A stretch of DNA of 34,878 bases, from positions 1-34,878 of the forward strand of contig JAEUJS010000713.1 of NCBI GenBank assembly GCA_016792935.1, given 5' to 3'. The notes beneath the pieces were generated by a model. That model saw only the letters and a program-made list of their open reading frames with translations. It did not search any database and had not been told where the DNA came from. Each line of letters opens with the position of its first letter. Positions within the stretch are counted from its first letter, which is position 1. This document shows positions 7,961 to 14,647 of the stretch, in pieces. The stretch comes from Archangium sp. (GTDB lineage Bacteria > Myxococcota > Myxococcia > Myxococcales > Myxococcaceae). Made by a program: the position numbers and the translations under genes.

Positions 7961-9013
7961 TCATCCGTCGCTCCGGGTCGAGCGCGCGAGGTGTGTGAGC
8001 GCGCGCAACGCGACGGCGCGACGCTGCGGATTCTCGGCTTCAGCCAACAACTCACTCGCCGTCTTCTGCAGCACCTGCGGCCACGCGGCGAACGCACTGC
8101 TCGCCTTGGCTGGCTCCAACGTCAACCCGCTCACGTCGACCTCGAGGAACACGTCTTCACGCGCTTCGAGCTCATCCAACTCGCGCTCGAACACCTCGAT
8201 GTCCGCCAGCGAGAGCGACGCGGCGACCTCCACCTTCACCACGCGCGTCTGCAAATCTTCCCGCTGCGCGAACTGGCGGAGCGCGGCGAGCGACGTGAGC
8301 TTCACCGTTTCCCAGGTCAACACGTTCACCGACCGCGGCTCGACGAGCGACTTCTTCGTCTGCGGGTTGATGCTGATCAACGCCACGCGCCCCATGTCGG
8401 CCACGAAGTCGAACGGCTCGTGCGTGCCCGGGAACACCATGCTCCTGCTGGCATCGACGAAGTGAAACGCGTTCTCTCCACCGAACACGAGCAGGTCCAC
8501 GTCGTCCGCCTGCGGAGCGGCGTGCACCACGTGCGTCACTCCGATGCGAATGCGGCGGTCGCCTTCTTCACGCGCCGGAAACGCAGCCGGCCCGCGCACG
8601 CGACTGGTGCACGGCAACGCGAGCAACACCGTCGATTCATCGAGATGCAGCGACGTCACTTCCTCATTCGCGACACGCACGAAATCCGGCAGGCCACCGA
8701 GGAACTCGTCGTCGAGCCACACCGAGCCGTCGACGAGCGCGTCACGGTCTCCGGGCACGAGGAGCAGTGTTCGATTCTTCCATTCGAGCTTGCGCAGCGC
8801 CGACTGGATTGCCTCGCGCGTCGCTTCCGACGGAGACGGCGAGTCGAAGGTGTCTCCCGCGACGACCACCGCGGCGACGCCCTGTGCTTCGGCTTCTGCG
8901 AAGACGCGCTCCAGCGCATCGAGGCGCGCCTGCGTCAGTCGCTTCGTGTCGCGGCCAAAGCGCGCGAACGAGCGGTCGAGTCTCCAATCAGAGGTGACGA
9001 GCACTTTGAGCAC
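7961..9013 (-). CDS. SbcD/YhaO-like metallophosphoesterase with degenerate active site
   Basis: This 350-residue protein starts at a GTG, 3 bases after the stop of the preceding gene. The N-terminal third has the Mre11/SbcD/YhaO fold pattern: LVTSDWRLD (motif I), VVAGDTFDSPSPS (motif II, Asp54 and Asp57) and LLLVPGDRDALVDG (motif III). The family normally has DxH, GDxxD, GNH(D/E), and a late GHxH. Here motif I has Arg11 in place of His, motif III reads GDRD instead of GNHD, and the late site reads FGGEN (about 177-181) instead of GHxH; only GDxxD and possibly His161/His164 remain. Two-metal nuclease activity is therefore doubtful. Its pairing with the YhaN-like ATPase gene supports the family assignment. 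The C-terminal ~130 residues probably form the capping and ATPase-binding part. Confidence 0.85.
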   Translation of the reverse strand: MLKVLVTSDWRLDRSFARFGRDTKRLTQARLDALERVFAEAEAQGVAAVVVAGDTFDSPSPSEATREAIQSALRKLEWKNRTLLLVPGDRDALVDGSVWLDDEFLGGLPDFVRVANEEVTSLHLDESTVLLALPCTSRVRGPAAFPAREEGDRRIRIGVTHVVHAAPQADDVDLLVFGGENAFHFVDASRSMVFPGTHEPFDFVADMGRVALISINPQTKKSLVEPRSVNVLTWETVKLTSLAALRQFAQREDLQTRVVKVEVAASLSLADIEVFERELDELEAREDVFLEVDVSGLTLEPAKASSAFAAWPQVLQKTASELLAEAENPQRRAVALRALTHLARSTRSDG

Positions 9014-9016
9014 GGC

Positions 9017-9682
9017 TCACCAGTCCCACGCTTCTGCGGCTGCCTTCGCCGCGGGCCGCAACTCATACGGCCCGTACGCCGAGATGCAAAGCTCGCCTTT
9101 CTCGGTGACGGTGAGGCCCACGCACGCGCGCGGTGCTTTCAGCAGCAGCCCGAGCTCCGGAGTCGACTTCGCATCGATGGCCGGCCGCCAGCTCAGCGTG
9201 AGGTGACACTCGGTCGGGAGCGGCTGTTCCAACTTCGTGAACTCGTACGTCCCTGCGTTCGCCGCGCGCGCAGGCCACCCCGGGAAATGTGGATGCGGGA
9301 GCGGCGGACCACCGAGCAGCGGCAGCAGCTGAAACGCGAAGAGCAACGCGCCCTGCACGCGCTCGGTCGAGACGCACTCGCGCGTCGTCGGACGGCGCAC
9401 GAGGGAATCGAAGCGGTCGGCATCGACGAGCCGGTCCTTCTCGACGTCGAAGTACCAGGGCCAGCGCTCGAGCTTCACCAGCTTCAGCTCGGGGAAATAC
9501 GCGAGCGCGCGCGTCTCGGTGGTCGTGTCGTACGGGTCGCGACCGTTGGCGTCTCCCCAGCGGCGCACTTTGACGACGCCGGCGGAGTTCATGATGACCA
9601 TCGTCTTGTTGGTCACCCAGCCCTGCTCGTCCTTGTCGAAGTACCCCTCGTCGTACTCGGTGTTGAGCGGCGGGATTTCCAC
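9017..9682 (-). CDS. Conserved-looking protein of unknown function linked to the SbcCD-like pair
   Basis: I do not recognise this 221-residue protein. It is rich in Trp, Tyr and Pro, has no signal peptide or membrane segment, and begins IPPLNTEYDEGYFDKDEQGW after a GTG start. It has a strand-rich N-terminal half (VIMNSAGVVKVRRWG) and ends AEAWDW. The chosen GTG lies 19 bases after the stop of the SDR gene; a longer frame would overlap that gene and looks non-coding. The stop is 3 bases from the start of the SbcD-like gene, so the two are likely translated from one message. This makes it a candidate accessory subunit or regulator, by position only. Confidence 0.6.
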   Translation of the reverse strand: MEIPPLNTEYDEGYFDKDEQGWVTNKTMVIMNSAGVVKVRRWGDANGRDPYDTTTETRALAYFPELKLVKLERWPWYFDVEKDRLVDADRFDSLVRRPTTRECVSTERVQGALLFAFQLLPLLGGPPLPHPHFPGWPARAANAGTYEFTKLEQPLPTECHLTLSWRPAIDAKSTPELGLLLKAPRACVGLTVTEKGELCISAYGPYELRPAAKAAAEAWDW

Positions 9683-9701
9683 GGCCGCGCAGCGTAGCGA
9701 G

Positions 9702-10544
9702 TCAGGCGCTGGGACGAACGAGCTCTTCGCTCCGCGTCCACAACTGCTCGGCGACCGCTTCGTCACGCGCCAACTTCGCGGGCGTGCGCGGCTTGTTCTT
9801 CTCGAAGTAGAGGCCGGTCTTCCCTTCCACCTCAGGAGACGTCGCCAGGTACGTGATGGTGCGCGCTCCTTCTTCGGGCGAAATCATGAAGAGCGACTTC
9901 ACGACGCCCAGGATCGGCTGCGTCCACTTCGGAGCGCCCTGCCAGATGCTGGTGGCCACCGCGCCTGGGTGGAGCGCGTTCACGGTGACGTTCTTCCCTT
10001 CGAGCCGCTTCATCAGCGAGCGCGTCATCAGCACGTTGGCGAGCTTGCTGCGCGTGTACGCCTTCATGATGCCGTACCCGCCCTTCTCGAAGCCGAGGTC
10101 GTCGAAGTCCATCGTGCCGCGGTAGTGACCGGTGCTCGACACCACGACGATGCGCGCGGGAGCGCTCTTGATGACGATGTCGAGGAGCAGCGTGGTGAGC
10201 AGGAAGTAGCCGAGGTGATTCGTAGCGAACGTGCTCTCGATTCCATCGCCCGTGACGGAGCGCTCGTTGAACACCGTGCCCGCGTTGTTCACCAACACGT
10301 CGAGGCGGTCGTACTGTGCGCGGAAATCAGCGGCGAGCTGACGCACCGACTTCTGCGAGGCGAAATCTCCGAGGAGATAGCTGACGCGGTCGTTGCCCGA
10401 CTTCGCCTGCACCTCGGTCACGCAGCGCTCGGTCTTCGCCTTGTCGCGGCCGACCATCACGATGCGATGGCCTTCCTTCGCGAGGACGATGGCCGCTTCG
10501 TAACCGATGCCGCTGGTCGCTCCAGTGATGAGAATCGTCTTCAC
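9702..10544 (-). CDS. Short-chain dehydrogenase/reductase (retinol-dehydrogenase-like)
   Basis: This 280-residue protein is a classical-type SDR. Its Rossmann glycine motif is TGATSGIG (residues 7-14), the structural motif NNAG follows at about 87-90, the catalytic Ser lies in VVSSTGH (about 135-141), and YTRSK supplies the catalytic Tyr and Lys (about 163-167). The extended substrate loop between Ser and Tyr (RGTMDFDDLGFEKGGYG) is typical of retinol-dehydrogenase/WWOX-like members. A basic residue after the first strand (MVGRDK) suggests NADP(H). The substrate cannot be told from sequence. It ends 19 bases before the next minus-strand gene and starts about 45 bases from the divergent helicase gene, so a short shared promoter region is implied. 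Confidence 0.92.
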   Translation of the reverse strand: MKTILITGATSGIGYEAAIVLAKEGHRIVMVGRDKAKTERCVTEVQAKSGNDRVSYLLGDFASQKSVRQLAADFRAQYDRLDVLVNNAGTVFNERSVTGDGIESTFATNHLGYFLLTTLLLDIVIKSAPARIVVVSSTGHYRGTMDFDDLGFEKGGYGIMKAYTRSKLANVLMTRSLMKRLEGKNVTVNALHPGAVATSIWQGAPKWTQPILGVVKSLFMISPEEGARTITYLATSPEVEGKTGLYFEKNKPRTPAKLARDEAVAEQLWTRSEELVRPSA

Positions 10545-10588
10545 GTCGCGCGAACTAGCTCACTCTGTGTGTTTTGTTGCACGCGATT

Positions 10589-12580
10589 GTGAGTGAGCGC
10601 TGGAAGCCGCCCGACGGGCTGACCGTCGACAACATCCTCGGTCCTGGTGGAGCGCTCTCTGGCGCGCTCGACGACTACGAGCATCGTCCTGCGCAGTTGA
10701 AGATGGCCAACGCGGTGAAGCACGCGCTCGATGCGGGGCGGTTTCTGCTCGCCGAAGCGGGCACTGGCACCGGGAAGACGCTCGCGTATCTCGTGCCTGC
10801 GGTGTTGAGCGGGAAGCGCGTCATCATCTCCACCGCGACGCGCACGCTGCAGGAGCAAATCTTCACCAAGGACTTGCCGTTGCTGCGCGATGAGGTCGGG
10901 TTGCCGGTGACCGCCGCGTTGCTGAAAGGTCGGAACAACTATCTGTGTGCTGCGCGCTTCGAGCGCTTCGAGCAGCAGCCACTGTTCTCTCAGCCCCAGG
11001 ACGCGGAGCACTGGGACACGTTCCGCGAGTGGGCGATGGAGACCGAGAGCGGCGACCGCTCGGAGACCAACGTGCCCGACGACTGGAACACGTGGTTCCA
11101 GGTGAGCACCACGAGCGAGGCGTGCACTGGAGCGCGCTGTCAGTTCTACGAGCAGTGCTTCGTGACGCGCGCGCGGCGACAGGCGACGGAGTGTCAGCTC
11201 ATCGTCGTGAATCACGCGCTGTTCTTCGCGGACCTCGCTTTGAAGCTGCGCGGCTCATCGGAGCTCGAGCTCGGAGTTCTGCCTGCGTACGACGCGGTGG
11301 TGTTCGATGAGGCGCACGCGCTGGAAGACGTCGCCACCGAGTACTTCGGGCTCACGGCGTCGAGCGGTCGGTTGGCGAATCTGGCGACGGACATTCTTTC
11401 GCGCACCAAACACGCGACGTTGACCGCGTTGGCGCTCGAGCTGCGCACCAGGACGGAGCGGTTCTTCGCTTCGGTGTTGAGCGCGCTGGTGCCGGTGGCG
11501 AACGGTGATGCGCCGACGTTGCCGAGTGAGGACGCGTTCGAATTCTCCGACCGGCGGTTGTTGCCCGAGACGCTCGCGGACGCGCGGCCGCAGGCGACGA
11601 CGTTGCTCGACACCCTCGGAGCGATTTCTGCGCTGTGTCCGCCGGAAGATTTGGACCTGGGCGCGTTTCATCGGCGCGCGCTCGAGGCCGCGAACGCGGT
11701 GGAGGTCACGGTGCAGGCGAATGACCCCACGCAGGTGTACTGGGCGAGCTCGCGCGGGCGGACGCTGACACTGCGAGCGGCTCCCATCGATGTCGGGGAG
11801 TCGCTGTCGCGGTTCCTCTACGACTCGGTGGACAGCGTGGTGTTCACGTCGGCGACGCTGCGCACCGCTTCGGCCGCGAAGACCGGCTTCGATTACGCGG
11901 TGGCTCGCCTCGGGCTGACCGGTCGTTCGTGGGACGCGCTCGAGCTCGACAGTCCGTTCGATTATTCGCGGCAGGCCGTGCTGTACGTGCCCGGGTATTT
12001 GCCCGAGCCGTCGGCGCCGGAGTGGACGCTGTTGTTCGCGCGCGAGGTGTTTCAGCTGCTGCGGCTCAGCGGTGGCCGCGCGTTCGTGTTGTTCACTTCA
12101 CTGCGACACATGGATGCCGTGCATGCGCTCGTCGCTCCGCATCTGCAGGTGCCGGTGTTGAAGCAGGGAGATGCTCCGCGGCGTGCGTTGCTCGAGCGGT
12201 TTCTGGAAGCGCCGAGTGTGTTGTTCGCGTCGCAGAGTTTTTGGGAAGGCGTGGACGTGCCGGGTGATGCGCTGTCGATGGTCATCATCGATCGACTTCC
12301 GTTCGCTCCGCCGAATGAGCCGCTGCAGGCCGCGCGCATGGATGCGGTGCGTGAGGCGGGCGGGAGACCGTTCGATGAGTTTCAGGTTCCGCAGGCGGCG
12401 CTGGCGTTGCGGCAGGGCTTTGGTCGGTTGATTCGAACCGCGAAGGACCGCGGTGTGGTCGCGCTCGGCGACGTTCGGATTCTGCGGAAGAGGTACGGAG
12501 CGAAGTTCTTCGAGTCGCTGCCGCCGGTGAGACGCGTCGTGAAGTTCGATGACGTGCGCACGTGGTGGAACGCGGGCTGA
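10589..12580 (+). CDS. dinG: DinG/XPD-family ATP-dependent DNA helicase
   Basis: This 663-residue protein is a superfamily 2 Fe-S helicase. Walker A EAGTGTGKT lies at about residues 56-64, motif Ia follows (STATRTLQEQ), and DEAH is at about 240-243. Four cysteines lie between Walker A and DEAH at about 120, 179, 184 and 190 (YLC, EAC, ARC, EQC), as expected for the [4Fe-4S] cluster of the XPD/DinG family. The C-terminal motor has TSATLRT, WEGVDVPGD and the arginine-finger motif QGFGRLIR. Such enzymes unwind 5'-3' on damaged or structured DNA. I chose the GTG at 10589 because the homologous region begins SERWKPPDG; a TTG at 10574 would add five residues. No exonuclease domain is fused. It is divergent from the SDR gene. 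Confidence 0.92.
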   Translation: MSERWKPPDGLTVDNILGPGGALSGALDDYEHRPAQLKMANAVKHALDAGRFLLAEAGTGTGKTLAYLVPAVLSGKRVIISTATRTLQEQIFTKDLPLLRDEVGLPVTAALLKGRNNYLCAARFERFEQQPLFSQPQDAEHWDTFREWAMETESGDRSETNVPDDWNTWFQVSTTSEACTGARCQFYEQCFVTRARRQATECQLIVVNHALFFADLALKLRGSSELELGVLPAYDAVVFDEAHALEDVATEYFGLTASSGRLANLATDILSRTKHATLTALALELRTRTERFFASVLSALVPVANGDAPTLPSEDAFEFSDRRLLPETLADARPQATTLLDTLGAISALCPPEDLDLGAFHRRALEAANAVEVTVQANDPTQVYWASSRGRTLTLRAAPIDVGESLSRFLYDSVDSVVFTSATLRTASAAKTGFDYAVARLGLTGRSWDALELDSPFDYSRQAVLYVPGYLPEPSAPEWTLLFAREVFQLLRLSGGRAFVLFTSLRHMDAVHALVAPHLQVPVLKQGDAPRRALLERFLEAPSVLFASQSFWEGVDVPGDALSMVIIDRLPFAPPNEPLQAARMDAVREAGGRPFDEFQVPQAALALRQGFGRLIRTAKDRGVVALGDVRILRKRYGAKFFESLPPVRRVVKFDDVRTWWNAG

Positions 12581-12615
12581 TCAGCCTGCGGATGACGCCC
12601 GCGCTGGTGCGAGAC

Positions 12616-12892
12616 GAGCGCTGTCAGAACAGCCTTGGGGTCGAAGTGAGGGCTGGTGTCGAACGCTCTGTCGAACGGCCGGCTTGCCTCTCCAGCTTCA
12701 GGCGAGTTGTTCGCACTTTACGAAGGAGGGGCGTTGGTCGATTTTGGGTAGTTAGAACTACCTGAAGTCGTCACGCGCCCTGCATCAACTGAGGAAATTC
12801 GGCTCGAAGCTCGAGGGGCACGCGCAATTTCGGCAATGCGTTCGCCACCCAGCCCTCACTTCGACCCCAAGGCAGTTCTCAGCGTCACGCTC
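12616..12892. repeat. Large palindromic element, copy B (complete)
   Basis: The 399-base gap between the helicase gene and the next gene is mostly one long imperfect inverted repeat. The outer arms 12616-12665 and 12838-12892 match closely, with 23 consecutive bases fully complementary (12632-12654 against 12851-12873). The centre is a small hairpin at 12747-12762 (arms GGTAGTT / AACTACC, loop AG). A 27-base stretch at 12736-12762 is repeated exactly at 13948-13974. It encodes no protein that I can support and has the form of a non-autonomous (MITE-like) element. Confidence 0.8.
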
Positions 12893-12936
12893 GGACGAAA
12901 CGTAGGCAAGTCGAGCACTTCCCGCCGCGGGTCCAA

Positions 12937-12961
12937 ACTTGTCGGACCCGCACGGTATGAG
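12937..12961 (+). promoter_or_regulatory. Conserved leader motif upstream of the AbiEi/DUF559-like gene
   Basis: The 25-base stretch starting ACTTGTCGGACCC and ending GTATGAG lies 18 bases before the ATG of the downstream gene. A close match sits at 26491-26515, also 18 bases before an ATGGT. Conservation at constant distance suggests an operator, promoter part, or an end recognised by a mobile-element enzyme. The sequence alone does not decide which. Confidence 0.55.
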
Positions 12962-12979
12962 CGTGTTCGGGGGTGGGCG

Positions 12980-13912
12980 ATGGTGAAGGTCTTCGATGCG
13001 CTCAATGTCATTCGAACGCTCGCAGCTGAGCAACGCGGCGTGATGTTGAGCTCGCAGGTCATTGCGCGAACGTCACGCGGTGCCTTTCGGAACGCGGTCG
13101 ACACGGGACGGCTGATCAACGTGTGTGGATCGGCGTACGCACTCGCCGGCGCGCCGATCGGGTTTCAACAACGAGCCAAAGCGGCGCTGCTTCATGCCGG
13201 CGACCAGGCCGCGCTGTCGCACGAAACCGCTGCAACGTTGTTCGGCTTCCACGGCTTCGAACGCGACGAAATCCACGTCTCGATTCCTCGACGGCAACAA
13301 GTCGTCCTCGCGGGCGTCGTGTCACACCGAACACGACCTTTTCCGACCATCAACATCGACGGCCTCAGCGTGACCGGTCTCGCTCGCTGCATCATCGACT
13401 GCGGAGCTCGACTCCACGGATTTGGGCTCGAAGTACTTCTCGACGAGGCCAATCAACGCTTCGCGGGAATCGATGCGCGCGTCCGTACCGAACTCAGATT
13501 GGTCAAGAGCCTGTGCGCCATCCCGGGTGCGCACGAGCTGCTGCGACTCCTCGATGTACGCACCGGGCAGCACACTGACTCGCCCGACGAGTTGAGGCTG
13601 TGGAGACTCATTCGACGCTCGAATCTTCCGCCGTGCCGAGTGCATCACGTCGTGCACGACAACGAGGGACAACGCGTCATGGAGGTCGACATCGCTTTCG
13701 TGCCCCAACGCGTCGCAGTTCACTACGACAGCTATCGATACCACTGGCGCCGAGTGACCTTCGACGACGACGCCGTGAAGCGCTCGAAGCTCAACGCCCT
13801 CGGCTGGGTGAACCACGTCGTGACTCAGGCCACGCTCAACTCGGGCCAGTGCATCGAGGACCTGAGACGTGTGCTCGCCGCGCGTGAGCCTCAACGGTCG
13901 CTTATCTTCTGA
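12980..13912 (+). CDS. AbiEi-like / DUF559 (Vsr-like) domain protein, active site altered
   Basis: This 310-residue protein matches the common architecture of an N-terminal AbiEi-type winged helix followed by a Vsr/PD-(D/E)xK-like domain. Recognisable parts are a helix-turn-helix-like start (VIRTLAAEQRGVMLSSQVIA), GRLINVCGSAYALAG, ALSHETAATLFGF, GLSVTGLARCIIDCGARL, and a C-terminal nuclease-like core with SPDELRLWRLIRRSNLP, VMEVDIAFV and LNALGWVNHVV. In related DUF559 proteins the strand after VD is usually VVELDG..H; here it is VAVHYDSYRYH, so the usual catalytic Glu is His and nuclease activity is doubtful. The ATG at 12980 was chosen because it opens the winged helix; the frame continues 48 codons upstream through the repeat. 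It lies between palindromic copies B and C and has many CGA codons. No AbiEii-like toxin gene is adjacent. Confidence 0.75.
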   Translation: MVKVFDALNVIRTLAAEQRGVMLSSQVIARTSRGAFRNAVDTGRLINVCGSAYALAGAPIGFQQRAKAALLHAGDQAALSHETAATLFGFHGFERDEIHVSIPRRQQVVLAGVVSHRTRPFPTINIDGLSVTGLARCIIDCGARLHGFGLEVLLDEANQRFAGIDARVRTELRLVKSLCAIPGAHELLRLLDVRTGQHTDSPDELRLWRLIRRSNLPPCRVHHVVHDNEGQRVMEVDIAFVPQRVAVHYDSYRYHWRRVTFDDDAVKRSKLNALGWVNHVVTQATLNSGQCIEDLRRVLAAREPQRSLIF

Positions 13913-13939
13913 GGCGACGCACAACAGCCTCGATCCAGG

Positions 13940-14095
13940 TGGGCGTGGGTCGATTTTGGGTAGTTAGAACTACCCAAAGTCATCACGCGCCCTGCCCTCT
14001 GTTCGTCAACTGGTGAAAATTCGCCGGAAGCTCGAGGGGCACGTGCGATTTTCGGCAGCGCACTCGACACCCAACACCACTTCGACCCCAATGCC
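13940..14095. repeat. Palindromic dispersed element, copy C (right half)
   Basis: This copy fills the gap between the convergent AbiEi-like and sigma-factor genes. It shares an exact 27-base stretch with copy B (13948-13974 against 12736-12762) and then follows it, with small changes, through CACGCGCCCTGC, GAAGCTCGAGGGGCACG and CCACTTCGACCCCAA. The left arm found in copy B is missing. Copies B and C are in direct orientation around the AbiEi-like gene. Confidence 0.75.
13955..13978. terminator. Perfect central hairpin of copy C, possible bidirectional terminator
   Basis: The arms TTTGGGTAGTT (13955-13965) and AACTACCCAAA (13968-13978) are perfectly complementary over 11 bases with a two-base loop AG, although such a tight loop would open by a pair. 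It sits 42 bases past the AbiEi-like stop and about 120 bases past the convergent sigma-factor stop. No T-run follows, so a terminator role is only possible. Confidence 0.35.
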
Positions 14096-14097
14096 GT

Positions 14098-14613
14098 TCA
14101 GCCGACCTTGAGCTGAGCACCGAGCCACGCGCGCGCACGGCGCCATTCCTTCTCGACGGTGCTCGTCGAGACCTGCAGCTCACGCGCGACCTCGACGACC
14201 GAGAGCCCCGCGAAGTATCGCAGCTCGACGATTCGAGCCTGTCGCGCATCGAGCGACTCGAGCTGGGTCAGCGCCGCGTCGAGCGCTTCGACGTCACACG
14301 CTTCGTGTTTCCCCTCTTCCAACGCCAGCGAGAGCGTCACGCGCTCGAGACCTGCGCCGTGCTTCACCGCAGCCTTCTTGCGAACGCGATCGATGAGCAC
14401 CTGACGCATCGCCTTCGCGGCGAGCGCCTTGAAGTGCTCGAGCTCGTTGGGCGTCACTCCGCGCAATTTCAGAAACGCCTCGTGCACCACGCTGGTCGGG
14501 CTCACTTCGACCGCATCGCCGCGCGCGTACTTCGTCGCGAGTGCGCGCAGCTCTTCGTAGAGCAACGGAACGAGCTCATCGGTGGTGGCTGGGAGCGTCA
14601 CGCGCTCCCTCAC
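14098..14613 (-). CDS. ECF-family RNA polymerase sigma factor
   Basis: This 171-residue protein has both sigma domains of an ECF factor. Region 2 is LVPLLYEELRALATKY followed by SPTSVVHEAFLKL and ALAAKAMRQVLIDRVRKKAA (about residues 12-85). Region 4 is LDARQARIVELRYFAGLSVVEVARELQVSTSTVEKEWRRA (about 119-160, in two parts here) with a clear helix-turn-helix. The form, including 'MRQVLIDRVRKK', fits the Sig-70_X6 (TIGR02999) type often encoded beside Ser/Thr kinases. No anti-sigma factor is adjacent; the kinase immediately upstream may regulate it by phosphorylation, as known for ECF43 EcfP in Vibrio. The GTG at 14613 lies in the edge of repeat R3; a second GTG at 14601 is an alternative start. 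Confidence 0.9.
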   Translation of the reverse strand: MRERVTLPATTDELVPLLYEELRALATKYARGDAVEVSPTSVVHEAFLKLRGVTPNELEHFKALAAKAMRQVLIDRVRKKAAVKHGAGLERVTLSLALEEGKHEACDVEALDAALTQLESLDARQARIVELRYFAGLSVVEVARELQVSTSTVEKEWRRARAWLGAQLKVG

Positions 14614-14645
14614 CCTAACGCTCTCCCCGAGGGAGAGGGGACTTC
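14605..14645. repeat. Short palindromic repeat R3
   Basis: The unit CTCCCTCACCCTAACGCT followed by CTCCCCGAGGGAGAGGGGAC is the same family as R1. It occupies the whole gap between the kinase stop and the sigma-factor start and overlaps the likely GTG start of the sigma gene. Confidence 0.75.
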
Positions 14646-14647
14646 GC

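Noticed and set aside
5734..7998. 754-codon open frame on the + strand opposite the SbcC-like gene
   Set aside because: It is a shadow created by the Glu/Ala/Lys-rich coiled-coil codons of the real gene; its product is an Arg/Leu/Glu-rich sequence with no family features.
7855..8097. 81-codon N-terminal extension of the SbcC-like gene
   Set aside because: It passes through repeat R2 and overlaps the SbcD-like stop region; the family begins at MRFDRLE.
7991..9697. 568-codon + strand frame opposite the SbcD-like and unknown genes
   Set aside because: Arg/His-rich shadow spanning two genes with recognisable products or spacing on the other strand.
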